A DNA stretch of 64,000 nt from Oryzicola mucosus (GTDB taxonomy: Bacteria > Pseudomonadota > Alphaproteobacteria > Rhizobiales > Rhizobiaceae): NCBI RefSeq assembly GCF_014534685.1, contig NZ_JACVVX010000005.1, positions 62,001 through 126,000 of the forward strand, given 5' to 3'. Shown here one piece after another: positions 38,181-50,092 of the stretch. Both the position numbers and the translations under genes were made by a program. The stretch's first letter is position 1. Each line of letters begins with the position of its first letter. A model generated the notes under the pieces. It saw nothing but the letters and a program-made list of their open reading frames with translations. It had not been told where the DNA came from and did no database searches.

Positions 38181-39209
38181 ATGATTGCGACTTCCACCCT
38201 TGCGGAACCGCTTATGATCGGCGGCATACCGATCCGCAACCGAGTTTTCCTCGCTCCAATGTCGGGTATCACCGACGAAGCGATGCGTAAACGCGCCTAT
38301 CGTCATGGAGCAGGCCTCGTCGTGTCGGAGATGGTGGCGAGCGGCGAACTGTCGAAGGGACGCGAGGGCTCGAACCTGCGCATTCGCCATTCCGGCCTTC
38401 CCGTTCACATGGTGCAGCTTGCCGGACGCGAGGCGGCCCACATGGCCGAAGGCGCAAAGATCGCAGCAGGCGAGGGCGCCGATATCATCGACATCAACAT
38501 GGGGTGCCCGGCGAAGAAGGTCACCGGCGGATATGCCGGATCGGCGCTGATGCTGAATCTCGATCACGCGCTGACGCTGATCGAGGCGGTTGTCGAGGCC
38601 GTCGACGTACCAGTTACGGTCAAGATGCGACTCGGTTGGGACGAGGGCGCGCTGAATGCGCCCACCCTCGCGCGGCGGGCGGAGGACGCAGGTGTCAAGA
38701 TGGTCACCGTGCACGGCCGCACGCGCTGCCAGTTCTATCAGGGCAAGGCTGACTGGAAGGCGATTGCAAGGGTCAAGCAGGCCGTGTCGATACCGGTGGT
38801 GGCCAATGGCGACGTCAACTCCTTGGACGATGCCAAGACGGTGCTGGAGCTATCCGGCGCGGATGCGGTGATGGTCGGACGGGCACATTACGGCGCACCC
38901 TGGGCTGCCGGGCAGATCGCGGGAGAAGCGATGGGACTGGGCGCCGAAGCGATGCCTGACACGCCCGAGGCGCTGGCCGACTATGTGGTCGAGCACTATG
39001 AGGACATGCTGTCGCTCTACGGCATCGAAAGCGGATTGCGCCAGGCGCGCAAGCATCTGGGCTGGTATCTCGACCGCCACGCCGGCGGCGGCAGCGAGGA
39101 TCTTCGCAAGTCTGTTATGACCGGCAAGACGCCTGCCGAGGTGGTCGCGGCCCTGAAAATCGCGCTGATAGAAGGCGCTGCAACCCACACAGAAAGGCGC
39201 GCAGCATGA
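38181..39209 (+). CDS. dusB: tRNA-dihydrouridine synthase, DusB/NifR3 type
   Basis: 342 residues from the ATG at 38181; a longer start at 38133 and a shorter one at 38214 ([20 protein letters not shown]) are possible. FMN-binding TIM barrel: [12 protein letters not shown]-type motif seen as [20 protein letters not shown] with the catalytic cysteine, and [17 protein letters not shown]. It reduces uridines in the tRNA D-loop. As in many alphaproteobacteria it heads the ntrBC operon; its stop overlaps the ntrB start (ATGA). Confidence 0.93.
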   Translation: MIATSTLAEPLMIGGIPIRNRVFLAPMSGITDEAMRKRAYRHGAGLVVSEMVASGELSKGREGSNLRIRHSGLPVHMVQLAGREAAHMAEGAKIAAGEGADIIDINMGCPAKKVTGGYAGSALMLNLDHALTLIEAVVEAVDVPVTVKMRLGWDEGALNAPTLARRAEDAGVKMVTVHGRTRCQFYQGKADWKAIARVKQAVSIPVVANGDVNSLDDAKTVLELSGADAVMVGRAHYGAPWAAGQIAGEAMGLGAEAMPDTPEALADYVVEHYEDMLSLYGIESGLRQARKHLGWYLDRHAGGGSEDLRKSVMTGKTPAEVVAALKIALIEGAATHTERRAA

Positions 39210-40344
39210 AGCAGCCGTCCGGCAAGCCGATGGACGGGTCGGCCGCGGCCGCGCAGATCGTGCTCAACACGATCCGCCGGCCCGTCATCATGATCGATTT
39301 CGACGGGTTCATCACCTTCGCCAATGCCGATGCTGAAGACTTCTTCCGCTCCAGCGCCGCCATGCTGTCGCGCAACCAGCTGTCGCGCTTCGTGCCGTTC
39401 GGCAGCCCGATCCTGGTGTTGATCGAACAGGTTCGCGAGCGCCGGTCGCCGGTCAACGAGTACCGCGTCGACCTGTCGTCGCCCCGGCTCGGCATTGAAA
39501 AGGTGGTCGATATCTATGCAGCACCGGTGACCGAGATGCCAGGTTCGGTGGTGGTGATGTTCCAGGAACGCTCGATGGCGGACAAGATCGACCGCCAGAT
39601 GACGCATCGGGGTGCTGCGCGCTCCGTCACCGGCCTTGCCGCCATGCTGGCGCATGAAATCAAGAACCCGCTGTCGGGCATTCGCGGCGCCGCCCAGCTT
39701 CTCGAACTCAACGCCTCCGACGAGGACCGCTCGCTCACACGGCTGATCACCGACGAGACCGACCGCATCGTCTCGCTGGTCGACCGTATGGAAGTGTTTT
39801 CCGACGAGCGGCCCATCGACCGCTACCCCGTCAACATCCATGTCGTGCTCGACCATGTGAAGGCAATCGCCAAGAACGGCTTTGCCAGCCACATCAAGTT
39901 CATCGAGGAATACGACCCCTCGCTGCCGCCGGTCTACGCCAACCGCGACCAGCTGATCCAGATCTTCCTCAATCTGGTGAAGAACGCCGCCGAGGCCATC
40001 GGCCACGATCCGGCCGGCGAAATCACCTTGTCGACGGCCTTCCGTCCCGGCATCCGCATGTCGGTTCCCGGCGGCCAGGACCGTGTGTCGCTGCCGCTTG
40101 AATTCTGCGTCAAGGACAATGGCTCCGGCGTATCCGAAGACCTGCTGCCGATCCTGTTCGACCCCTTCATCACCACCAAGCCGAACGGCTCCGGCCTCGG
40201 CCTGGCGCTGGTGGCCAAGATTGTCGGCGAGCATGGCGGTGTCATCGAATGCGATTCCACGCCGCGCGGCACGTCGTTCCGCATCCTCATGCCGGCGTGG
40301 AAAGAAGCACCCGGATCACATGACGACATTCATGGAGACTTGAA

Positions 40345-40348
<4 letters not shown>
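39206..40348 (+). CDS. ntrB: Nitrogen-regulation sensor histidine kinase NtrB
   Basis: 380 residues, soluble. An N-terminal PAS domain (about 15-130) is followed by the phosphorylated histidine H150 in [20 protein letters not shown]. The ATPase domain has N, G1 and G2 boxes ([35 protein letters not shown]). NtrB phosphorylates NtrC when nitrogen is short and is turned into a phosphatase by PII (glnB product, at 60939-61277 here). Coupled to dusB and ntrC by ATGA overlaps. Confidence 0.96.
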
Positions 40349-41802
<1,454 letters not shown>

Positions 41803-41918
41803 AATAACGGGGAATTGTCTCTGGCAAAGCGGCAGAAAGTTTTCCACCGCGCCACATTTGTTGCATAATCGCCACAATGCGTTGCATAGCTACCACGCAT
41901 TAAGCGCTGAAAGGCAAC

Positions 41919-44204
41919 ATGGCGATTCCAGCATTATCCTCAGTCGAGACGCTTTACGCGGCCAACCGGCCACAGGACGGCCGGCGGCTCCTGGCGCTTC
42001 CGGGCGTCATCGCCATCGTTCTGGCGCTGGTCTCGGCCGCGGCGTCCTTCGCTATTCTGGTCGGCGCCACGCCGCTTCCACCCACCGCGAACACGACATG
42101 GTCGCTGATCGCCATCAATGCGCTGTTCGTCTTCGTGCTCGTCGCTCTGGTCCTGCGCGAAGTGCATCGCATCGTCATGGCTCGCCGCAAGGGCAAGGCG
42201 GCGTCGCGGCTGCATGTGCGAATCGTCGCCATGTTCGCGCTGGTCGCGGCCATTCCGGCGCTGCTCATCGCCATCGTCGCGGCAATCACGCTGAATGTCG
42301 GCCTCGACCGCTGGTTCGAGATCCGCACCAAGACCATCGTCAACTCGTCGCTGTCGATCGCCGAGGCCTATGTCGCGGAGAATGCGCGCAATCTCCAAGG
42401 CACCACTTTGTCGATGGCCAACGACCTCGACAACAACCGCACGCTCTACGGCCTCGACCGCACCGGCTTTCTCGAACTGATGTCACGTCAGGCGCAGTTC
42501 AGGGGATTGGCGCATGCGGCGCTGATCCGGCCGGACGGTTCGTTCGTCATGAGCGCGCAGACGGGCGCGGATTTCGCCATGCCCGAGCCGCCGTCCAACG
42601 CGGTGGAGACCGCCTCCGACGGCCGGCCGGTGCTGATCGAGCCTAAGACGCGCAACATCGTCGGCGCGATCATCAAGCTTCGTGAGCTCGATGACATGTA
42701 TCTCTACACCATCCGGCTGGTGGACCCGGAAGTGATCCGCGCGCGCCAGATCGTGACGGCCAACACTGACGAATATCGCGGCATGGAGGCCAACCGGCGC
42801 ACCTCGCAAGTGGCCTTCGCACTGCCCTATGCGTCGCTGACGCTGATCATCGTGCTGTCGGCGATCTGGACCGGCATCGCGGTGGCCGACCGTCTGGTGC
42901 GTCCGATCCGGCAGCTCATCGGCGCCGCCGACGAGGTTTCTACGGGAAATCTCGACGTGTCGGTGCCGGTCAGGCCTTCGGACGGCGACGTCGCGAACCT
43001 GGCCGATACGTTCAACAACATGCTGATGCAGCTCAAATCGCAGCGCAACGAAATCCTGCATTCCAAGGATGTCGCGGACGAGCGCCGGCGGTTCTCCGAG
43101 GCGGTGCTGGCGGGTGTCACGGCCGGCGTCATCGGCGTCGATCCGCACGGTTCGATCACCATCGTCAACCCGTCCGCCGAGCACATGCTGGCCATCTCGG
43201 GCAAGGATGTGATGGGCGAGAACCTGTCCATCGTGCTGCCGCATGTCGGCCGCGTGTTCGAGATCGGCCGCAAGTCGGGCCGGCCGGTCTATCGCGAGCA
43301 AGTCACCTTCTATCGCAGCGGGGCGGAACGCACCTTCAACGTGCAGGTCACGGTCGAGCAGGAAGAGCACCCCGCCGAGGAAACCTCCTATGTCGTCACC
43401 GTCGACGACATCACCGACCTCGTGCAGGCGCAGCGTTCGTCGGCCTGGGCGGATGTGGCGCGCCGCATCGCGCATGAAATCAAGAACCCGCTGACGCCGA
43501 TCCAGCTTTCGGCCGAGCGCATCCGTCGCCGCTACGGCAAGGTCATCACCGAAGACCGCGAGGTGTTCGATCAGTGCACGGAGACCATCATCCGGCAGGT
43601 CGGCGACATCGGCCGCATGGTCGACGAATTCTCCGCTTTCGCCCGCATGCCCAAGCCTGAGATGCGCTCCGTCGATCTGCGCGAACCGCTGCGCGAGGCA
43701 TCGTTCCTGATCGAGGTCAGCCGCTCCGATATCGCTTTCGAGCGCGATTTTCCCTCGACGCCGCTCAAGGGCACCTATGACAGCCGGCTATTGGCGCAGG
43801 CGTTCGGCAACGTCATCAAGAACGCCGCAGAGGCGATCGACGGCGCGGACCGCGAGGACGGGACTACCGGCACGATCCGCGTCCGCGCCACCCAGCAGGG
43901 CGGCATGATCCGCATCGATGTGATGGACAACGGCAAAGGTCTGCCGCGCGAGAATCGCCAACGGCTGCTCGAGCCCTATATGACCACGCGAGAGAAAGGC
44001 ACGGGTCTCGGTCTCGCCATCGTGAAGAAGATTGTCGAGGATCATGGCGGCAGGCTCGAGCTGCATGACGCGCCCGCCGATTTCCATGGCGGCCGTGGCG
44101 CCATGGTCAGCGTGATCCTGCCGGCTTCGGAAGACACCACGCTCGCGTCGGCCGGACAGCAAGCGGAAGAGAACACAACGGAAAAGGTCGCAAATGGCAT
44201 CTGA
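41919..44204 (+). CDS. ntrY: Membrane sensor histidine kinase NtrY
   Basis: 761 residues. Membrane segments at about 27-50, 62-80, 103-125 and 303-323 frame a periplasmic sensor loop. HAMP (about 325-375), PAS (about 390-490), phosphorylated histidine H519 in [20 protein letters not shown], and the ATPase domain with GKGLPRENRQ and GTGLGLAIVKKIV follow. Partner of NtrX; the pair has been tied to nitrogen, redox and cell-envelope control in alphaproteobacteria. It overlaps ntrX by 11 bases. The 116-base gap after ntrC may hold a promoter, but none is obvious. Confidence 0.95.
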   Translation: MAIPALSSVETLYAANRPQDGRRLLALPGVIAIVLALVSAAASFAILVGATPLPPTANTTWSLIAINALFVFVLVALVLREVHRIVMARRKGKAASRLHVRIVAMFALVAAIPALLIAIVAAITLNVGLDRWFEIRTKTIVNSSLSIAEAYVAENARNLQGTTLSMANDLDNNRTLYGLDRTGFLELMSRQAQFRGLAHAALIRPDGSFVMSAQTGADFAMPEPPSNAVETASDGRPVLIEPKTRNIVGAIIKLRELDDMYLYTIRLVDPEVIRARQIVTANTDEYRGMEANRRTSQVAFALPYASLTLIIVLSAIWTGIAVADRLVRPIRQLIGAADEVSTGNLDVSVPVRPSDGDVANLADTFNNMLMQLKSQRNEILHSKDVADERRRFSEAVLAGVTAGVIGVDPHGSITIVNPSAEHMLAISGKDVMGENLSIVLPHVGRVFEIGRKSGRPVYREQVTFYRSGAERTFNVQVTVEQEEHPAEETSYVVTVDDITDLVQAQRSSAWADVARRIAHEIKNPLTPIQLSAERIRRRYGKVITEDREVFDQCTETIIRQVGDIGRMVDEFSAFARMPKPEMRSVDLREPLREASFLIEVSRSDIAFERDFPSTPLKGTYDSRLLAQAFGNVIKNAAEAIDGADREDGTTGTIRVRATQQGGMIRIDVMDNGKGLPRENRQRLLEPYMTTREKGTGLGLAIVKKIVEDHGGRLELHDAPADFHGGRGAMVSVILPASEDTTLASAGQQAEENTTEKVANGI

Positions 44205-45555
44205 TATTCTCATCGTCGACGACCAGCAGGACATCCGCGAACTCGTTGCAGGCATCCTCAGCGACGAGGGCCACGAAACCCGCATCGCCCACGACGCCGA
44301 TTCGGCGCTGGCTTCGATCGCGGACCGCGTGCCCCGGCTGGTATTCCTCGACATCTGGCTGCAGGGCTCGCGATTGGACGGTCTGGCGCTGCTCGACCAG
44401 ATCAAGACCATGCATCCCAGCCTGCCGGTGGTGATGATCTCGGGTCACGGCAATGTCGAGACGGCGGTCTCGGCCATTCGCCGCGGCGCCTACGACTTCA
44501 TCGAAAAACCGTTCAAGGCCGACCGGCTGATCCTGATCGCCGAGCGAGCGCTGGAAACCTCGAAGCTCAAGCGCGAGGTCTCCGATCTCAAGCTGCGCAG
44601 CGGCGAGACCTTCGACCTGATCGGCATGTCGTCGGCGATGACGCAACTGCGCCAGACCATCGACCGTGTCGCGCCGACCAACAGCCGCGTCATGATCATC
44701 GGGCCTTCCGGTTCCGGCAAGGAACTCGCCGCGCGCGCGATCCACGCGCTGTCGGCGCGCAAGACGGGCCCGTTCGTCACGCTGAACGCGGCGACGATCA
44801 CGCCGGAGCGCATGGAGATCGAGCTGTTCGGCACCGAATCGAATGGCGGCGAGCGTAAGGTCGGGGCGCTGGAGGAAGCGCACAAAGGCATCCTGTATCT
44901 CGATGAAATCGCCGATATGCCGCGTGAGACGCAGAACAAGATCCTGCGTGTGCTGGTCGACCAGCAGTTCGAGCGCGTCGGCGGCACCAAGCGGGTCAAG
45001 GTCGACGTGCGCATCATCTCGTCCACCGCGCAGAATCTCGAGGCGATGATTGCCGAAGGGCGATTCCGCGAGGACCTCTACCACCGTCTCGCCGTGGTGC
45101 CGGTGATGGTGCCCGGGCTTGCCGAACGCCGCGAGGACATTCCCTATCTCGTCGACAATTTCATGCGCCAGATGGGCAGGCAGGCAGGCATCAAGCCGCG
45201 CCGCATCGCCGACGACGCCATGGCGGTGCTGCAGGCGCACAATTGGCCCGGCAATGTCCGCCAGCTTCGCAACAACATCGAGCGCCTGATGATTCTGGCG
45301 CGCGGCGGCGAAGCAGACCAGCCGATCACCGCCGACCTGCTGCCGTCCGAAATCGGCGATATGATGCCACGGACGCCCAACCAGTCGGACCAGCACATCA
45401 TGGCATTGCCGCTGCGCGAGGCGCGCGAGATGTTCGAAAAGGAATATCTCATCGCCCAGATCAACCGCTTTGGCGGCAACATCTCGAAAACCGCCGAGTT
45501 TATTGGTATGGAGCGGTCCGCGCTTCACAGGAAGCTCAAGTCCCTCGGCGTCTAG
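44194..45555 (+). CDS. ntrX: Response regulator NtrX
   Basis: 453 residues. Receiver with D53 (LVFLDIWLQGSRLDGL). AAA+ domain with Walker A GPSGSGKELAARAI and Walker B ILYLDEIADMP. The sigma-54 loop GAFTGA is missing: that place reads FGTESNGGERKVGALEEAHK. The C-terminal Fis-type helix-turn-helix is FGGNISKTAEFIGMERSALH. Loss of GAFTGA is known for alphaproteobacterial NtrX and implies it controls promoters without driving sigma-54. Follows ntrY with an 11-base overlap. Confidence 0.95.
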   Translation: MASDILIVDDQQDIRELVAGILSDEGHETRIAHDADSALASIADRVPRLVFLDIWLQGSRLDGLALLDQIKTMHPSLPVVMISGHGNVETAVSAIRRGAYDFIEKPFKADRLILIAERALETSKLKREVSDLKLRSGETFDLIGMSSAMTQLRQTIDRVAPTNSRVMIIGPSGSGKELAARAIHALSARKTGPFVTLNAATITPERMEIELFGTESNGGERKVGALEEAHKGILYLDEIADMPRETQNKILRVLVDQQFERVGGTKRVKVDVRIISSTAQNLEAMIAEGRFREDLYHRLAVVPVMVPGLAERREDIPYLVDNFMRQMGRQAGIKPRRIADDAMAVLQAHNWPGNVRQLRNNIERLMILARGGEADQPITADLLPSEIGDMMPRTPNQSDQHIMALPLREAREMFEKEYLIAQINRFGGNISKTAEFIGMERSALHRKLKSLGV

Positions 45556-45593
45556 GATCGGTCCTGGCGCCCCTCCGCAGGTAAGAAGTATCA

Positions 45594-46970
45594 ATGCGTG
45601 TCATCATCTGCGGAGCCGGACAGGTCGGATACGGCATCGCCGAGCGGCTTACAGCCGAAAAGAACGACGTGTCGATCATCGACACCGCGCCCGAGCTGAT
45701 TCACGCCGTGCGCGACTCACTCGATGTGCGCGGCTTCATCGGCCATGGCGCGCATCCGGACGTGCTGGAGGCCGCGGGCGCCGAAAACGCGGATATGATC
45801 ATCGCCGTCACCTTGTACGACGAGGTCAACATCGTTGCCTGCGAGGTGGCGCATGCGCTGTTCAATGTGCCGATGAAGATTGCCCGCATTCGCGCGCAAT
45901 CCTATCTGCGGCCGCATTACCAGGACCTGTTCTCGCGCGACCATCTGCCGATCGACGTCATCATTTCGCCGGAGCTCGAAGTCGGCGACATGGTTCTGCG
46001 ACGCATTTCCTTCCCCGGCGCAACCGATGTGGTGCGTTTCGCCGAGGACAAGATCCTCATGGTGGCGATCGAGTGCCGGGATGACTGCCCGGTCATCAAT
46101 ACGCCGCTGTCGCAACTGTCCGAACTGTTCCCAGACCTTCCGGCAACAGTGGTCGGGGTCAACCGCGCCGGCAAGGTGTTCGTGCCGCATTCCGCCGACC
46201 AGTTGATGGCAGGCGATCTCGCCTATGTCGTCAGCTCGAAGGATCAGGTGCGGCGCACGCTCGGCCTGTTCGGCCATGACGAGCAGGAGGCAAACCGCAT
46301 CGTTATCGCCGGTGGCGGCAATATCGGCCTCTATGTCGCCCGCACGCTGGAGCAGCGGCAGAGCCGCACGACGGTGAAGATGATCGAGGCCAATCGGGAG
46401 AGGGCGGTGAAAACCGCCGACGAGCTGCGCAAGACCGTGGTCCTGCATGGCAGCGCGCTCGACCAGCGGCTGTTGTCGGAGGCCCATGCGGAAGATGCCG
46501 ATCTGATGCTGGCTTTGACCAACAACGACCAGGTCAACATTCTGTCCAGCGTCATGGCCAAGAGCATGGGCTGCAAGTCCAATCTCGCGCTGATCAACAA
46601 TCCCGCCTATCACGACCTCGGCCGCACGCTCGGCATCGATGCACACGTCAATCCGGGGCAGGTGACGGTGTCGCGCATCCTGCAGCATGTCCGCCGGGGC
46701 CGCATCCGCGCCGTCCATTCGATCCAGAAAGGGGCCGCAGAGATCATCGAAGCGGAGGCGCTGGAGACCTCGCCGCTGGTCGGCACGTCGCTGCGCGACC
46801 TCGACCTGCCCGACGGCATGCGCATCGGCGCGATCTACCGCGACGGAGCCGTGATCAAGCCGAACGGAAATGTCCGCATCAAGCCCAAGGACCGGGTGGT
46901 GATCTTCGCGCTCAACCGGGCGGTCAAGCAGGTCGAACAGATGTTCCGTGTCAGCCTGGAGTTCTTCTAG
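45594..46970 (+). CDS. trkA: Trk potassium uptake regulatory protein TrkA
   Basis: 458 residues. Two RCK modules, each a Rossmann fold plus a TrkA-C domain: the first begins VIICGAGQVGYGIAERL, the second IVIAGGGNIGLYVARTL at about residue 235. It binds NAD(H)/ATP and gates the TrkH/TrkG channel from the cytoplasm. Thirty-eight bases after ntrX, the usual alphaproteobacterial order. No trkH is in the window. Confidence 0.95.
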   Translation: MRVIICGAGQVGYGIAERLTAEKNDVSIIDTAPELIHAVRDSLDVRGFIGHGAHPDVLEAAGAENADMIIAVTLYDEVNIVACEVAHALFNVPMKIARIRAQSYLRPHYQDLFSRDHLPIDVIISPELEVGDMVLRRISFPGATDVVRFAEDKILMVAIECRDDCPVINTPLSQLSELFPDLPATVVGVNRAGKVFVPHSADQLMAGDLAYVVSSKDQVRRTLGLFGHDEQEANRIVIAGGGNIGLYVARTLEQRQSRTTVKMIEANRERAVKTADELRKTVVLHGSALDQRLLSEAHAEDADLMLALTNNDQVNILSSVMAKSMGCKSNLALINNPAYHDLGRTLGIDAHVNPGQVTVSRILQHVRRGRIRAVHSIQKGAAEIIEAEALETSPLVGTSLRDLDLPDGMRIGAIYRDGAVIKPNGNVRIKPKDRVVIFALNRAVKQVEQMFRVSLEFF

Positions 46971-47026
46971 CCGGGAATTGAAGACAGGCGCGAACCATGG
47001 CGCGCCGGACGATGAGGGAAAGAAAG

Positions 47027-47890
47027 ATGCCGCGCATTGCCTATGTGAACGGACGCTATGTCGCTCATGCCGACGCCGCCGTGCATATCGAGGACCGGGG
47101 CTACCAGCTTGGCGACGGCATCTATGAGGTCTGCGAGATAGCGCACGGCCAGGTCGTCGACATGACACGGCATCTCGACCGGCTGGAGCGTTCGCTGCGC
47201 GAGCTGTCGATGCGCGCGCCGATGTCGCGCAAGGCGCTTTCCGTCGTGCTGCGCGAGGTCATCAACCGCAACCGCGTGCGCGACGGCATGGTCTATCTGC
47301 AGGTCACGCGCGGCGTGGCTCCGCGCGATCACGCCTTTCCGTCCGACTCGGTACAGCCGGCGCTGGTGGTCACCGCCAAGCGGATGGACCGCGCGGCCGG
47401 CAGCCGCCGCGCGGACACCGGCGTGAAGGTCATCACCGTGCCGGACAACCGCTGGGACCGCGTCGACATCAAGACGACGGGGCTTTTGCCCAATGTCATG
47501 GCCAAGCAGAAAGCCAAGGAGGCCGGCGCCTACGAGGCATGGTTCGTCGACGCGAAAGGCGAGGTGACGGAGGGCGCTTCGACCAATGCCTGGATCGTCA
47601 CCAAGGACGGCATGTTGGTCACCCGCGCAGCCGAGCACGGCATTCTGCGCGGCGTCACCCGCACCACGGTTCTGGATGTGGCGAAGCAGCTCGGCCTCAA
47701 GGTCGAGGAGCGCGGCTTCAGCGTCGAGGAGGCCAAGGCAGCGCGCGAAGCCTTCCTGACATCGGCCACCAGCCTGGTCACGCCGATCGTCGCCATCGAC
47801 GGTACGACGGTGGCCAACGGACATCCCGGCTCGGTAGCACTTTCCTTGCGTCAGGCTTTTTTTGACGTTGCGGAAAAGACTCCGGCCTGA
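47027..47890 (+). CDS. dat: D-amino-acid aminotransferase-like PLP enzyme (class IV)
   Basis: 287 residues from ATG at 47027 with a purine-rich site (gagggaaagaaag); an ATG ten codons earlier is in frame. Fold-type IV PLP protein: [14 protein letters not shown] near the start, and the PLP lysine K149 in [20 protein letters not shown]. The phosphate site is seen in [13 protein letters not shown] and TTVLDVAK. D-alanine transaminases feed D-Ala and D-Glu to the cell wall; a branched-chain or other specificity cannot be ruled out. In many relatives it lies between trkA and hfq. Confidence 0.9.
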   Translation: MPRIAYVNGRYVAHADAAVHIEDRGYQLGDGIYEVCEIAHGQVVDMTRHLDRLERSLRELSMRAPMSRKALSVVLREVINRNRVRDGMVYLQVTRGVAPRDHAFPSDSVQPALVVTAKRMDRAAGSRRADTGVKVITVPDNRWDRVDIKTTGLLPNVMAKQKAKEAGAYEAWFVDAKGEVTEGASTNAWIVTKDGMLVTRAAEHGILRGVTRTTVLDVAKQLGLKVEERGFSVEEAKAAREAFLTSATSLVTPIVAIDGTTVANGHPGSVALSLRQAFFDVAEKTPA

Positions 47891-48030
47891 TAACCGCTGA
47901 AGGGAATAGGCTTAACGAGGGTCTAATTCGACTTGCCGCACGACGCGGCAAGGGGGTGGTTTGCGTTCTTGACATGTGCCGATTTCTTTGGCGCATTGGG
48001 GGCGCAACCGGGATCGGCGAAAGAAAAACA

Positions 48031-48273
48031 ATGGCGGAACGATCGCAAAATCTTCAGGACCTGTTCCTGAATTCAGTACGCAAGACCAAGAATCCTCTGA
48101 CGATTTTCCTGATTAACGGCGTGAAATTGACGGGAGTGGTAACCTCCTTCGACAATTTCTGTGTGTTGCTTCGCCGTGACGGACATTCGCAACTTGTCTA
48201 CAAGCATGCCATCTCCACGATCATGCCGAGCCAACCGGTTCAGATGTTCGATGGCGAGGAAAGCCAGGGCTGA
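48031..48273 (+). CDS. hfq: RNA chaperone Hfq
   Basis: 80 residues from ATG at 48031, the normal length in this group. Sm1 motif [20 protein letters not shown] and Sm2 [11 protein letters not shown] are clear. Hfq hexamers pair small RNAs with messages, and in diazotrophic relatives affect nif regulation. Upstream lies the hairpin CTTGCCGC-acgac-GCGGCAAG (47932-47952) without a T-run. hflX begins directly after the stop. Confidence 0.97.
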   Translation: MAERSQNLQDLFLNSVRKTKNPLTIFLINGVKLTGVVTSFDNFCVLLRRDGHSQLVYKHAISTIMPSQPVQMFDGEESQG

Positions 48274-49653
48274 TTGACGCGCGAAGATAAGGCGGCGCCC
48301 GACAAGGGCGACTCCGGCGGAATAGCAAGCAGCAAGACCGGCGCCACCAAGGCGGTGGTCATCGTGCCTGTGCTGACCCGCTATCAGCAGCGGAAAGAAG
48401 ACGAGTCGAGCCGGCCGCGTTTGGCGCGGTCGTCCGATGCGCGCCGCGAGGAGGCTTTGGGCCTTGCGCTCGCCATCGATCTCGATCCCGTCCACACGGC
48501 TGTCGTGACCATCAACGACCCGCGCCCGTCGACGCTTCTCGGCGCCGGCAAGGTCGAAGAATTCGCCACCATCGTCAAGGACACGCATGCCGAGCTGGTG
48601 ATCGTCGATCACCCGCTGACGCCGGTGCAGCAGCGCAATCTCGAAAAGGAACTCAACGCCAAGGTGCTCGACCGCACCGGGCTGATCCTCGAGATTTTCG
48701 GGCGACGCGCCCGCACCAAGGAAGGTACACTGCAGGTCGACCTGGCCCATCTGAACTATCAGAAGGGCCGCCTGGTCCGGAGCTGGACCCACCTGGAACG
48801 CCAGCGCGGCGGTGCCGGCTTTCTCGGCGGTCCCGGCGAAACCCAGATCGAGGCCGACCGCCGCATCCTGCAGGACAAGATCGTCAAGCTGAAGCGCGAG
48901 CTGGAGACGGTGCGGCGCACGCGCGACCTGCATCGCGCCAAGCGGCGCAAGGTGCCGTTTCCCGTGGTTGCCATCGTCGGCTACACCAATGCCGGCAAGT
49001 CGACCCTGTTTAACCGGCTGACCGGCGCCGGCGTGCTGGCCGAAAACATGCTGTTCGCAACGCTCGACCCGACGCTGCGCCGGGTGCGCCTGCCGCATGG
49101 CACGCCGATCATCCTGTCCGACACGGTGGGCTTCATCTCCGACCTGCCGACGCATCTGGTCGCTGCCTTCCGCGCCACGCTGGAAGAGGTGGTGGAAGCC
49201 GATCTGGTGCTGCATCTGCGCGACATTTCCGATCCCGACACCGCCGCCCAGGCCGAGGATGTCGAGCGCATCCTGTCCGACCTCGGCGTCGACGCGACCG
49301 ATGCCGAACATGTCATCGAGGTCTGGAACAAGATCGACCTGCTCGACGACGGCAACCGCGAACGTCTTCTCGACGAGGCGGGCAGCGCGAAGCACGCGCC
49401 TGTCGCCGTTTCGGCGGTCACCGGCGAGGGGCTTCCGGCACTGACCGCACTGATCGAACAGCGGGTCTCAGGCGAGCTGGAAACGATCGAGCTTTCGCTG
49501 TCGCCTGACCAGCTTGGCCAGCTCGACTGGCTCTATCGCAACGGCGAAGTCGTCTCACGCACCGACAACGAGGACGGCAGCGTCAGCCTGTCGCTCATGG
49601 CCACCAAGAGCGCGCGCGAGGAAATCGAAGCAAAGGTCATCGGCAAGCGATAG
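48274..49653 (+). CDS. hflX: GTPase HflX
   Basis: 459 residues from a TTG directly after the hfq stop (TGATTG). An N-terminal HflX domain (HTAVVTINDPRPSTLLGAGK, then RTGLILEIFGRRARTKEG, then RGGAGFLGGPGETQIEADRR) precedes the G domain: GYTNAGKSTLFNRL, DTVGFISDLP and WNKIDL. It splits stalled ribosomes under stress. The use of TTG next to the hfq stop suggests low, coupled translation; an alternative start would lose conserved sequence only after about 25 residues. Confidence 0.95.
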   Translation: MTREDKAAPDKGDSGGIASSKTGATKAVVIVPVLTRYQQRKEDESSRPRLARSSDARREEALGLALAIDLDPVHTAVVTINDPRPSTLLGAGKVEEFATIVKDTHAELVIVDHPLTPVQQRNLEKELNAKVLDRTGLILEIFGRRARTKEGTLQVDLAHLNYQKGRLVRSWTHLERQRGGAGFLGGPGETQIEADRRILQDKIVKLKRELETVRRTRDLHRAKRRKVPFPVVAIVGYTNAGKSTLFNRLTGAGVLAENMLFATLDPTLRRVRLPHGTPIILSDTVGFISDLPTHLVAAFRATLEEVVEADLVLHLRDISDPDTAAQAEDVERILSDLGVDATDAEHVIEVWNKIDLLDDGNRERLLDEAGSAKHAPVAVSAVTGEGLPALTALIEQRVSGELETIELSLSPDQLGQLDWLYRNGEVVSRTDNEDGSVSLSLMATKSAREEIEAKVIGKR

Positions 49654-49663
49654 CGTGGTTTTG

Positions 49664-50092
49664 TTATCCGCGTAGATCGTCGACCAATTCCGGATGCTGA
49701 TCGAGAAGCCGCAGCAGTTGGCTGGTCGGTCCGCTGGGCTCGACCAGGCCGCGCTCATATTTGTCGAACGCATTCTCGCCGACCTTCAGCAGTCCGCCAG
49801 CTTCGCGCTGTGACAGTTTCAGCTTTTTACGAACCCGGCGGATAGTGGATGGCGACGGGATGCCTTCGATATCTTCTTTCAAGGACCGCAGAGCGTCATC
49901 CGTGATGGCCATGTCATTGCCAACATGGATACCCTCATCGCCATGCTCGGGGTAGTAGCCGGGGAGGTCGACAGTCACGGACTTGCCCTTATACGTAACC
50001 ACGAAAGGTCGAACCCCGCGGCGCAGGGTCTCTCCCGATTCCGGGGAGATCATGGTATTTGGAAGAGGATCTTTACTCTGGGCCATCGTCAT
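49664..50092 (-). CDS. mqsA: MqsA-like antitoxin lacking zinc cysteines
   Basis: 142 residues. The C-terminal half matches MqsA: a helix-turn-helix with RRVRKKLKLSQREAGGLLKV, then ENAFDKYERGLVEPS and LLRLLDQHPELVDDLRG. The N-terminal half aligns with the MqsA zinc domain in outline, but the two C-x2-C pairs are gone (SPESGE and PEHGDE in their place), and the whole protein contains no cysteine. It would neutralise MqsR and repress the operon. Starts inside the mqsR stop (ATGA). Toxin-first order, as in E. coli mqsRA. Confidence 0.85.
   Translation of the reverse strand: MTMAQSKDPLPNTMISPESGETLRRGVRPFVVTYKGKSVTVDLPGYYPEHGDEGIHVGNDMAITDDALRSLKEDIEGIPSPSTIRRVRKKLKLSQREAGGLLKVGENAFDKYERGLVEPSGPTSQLLRLLDQHPELVDDLRG

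Noticed and set aside
47932-47952. Terminator between the aminotransferase gene and hfq
   Set aside because: The hairpin has no T-run; it may be a leader structure, so it is only mentioned under hfq.
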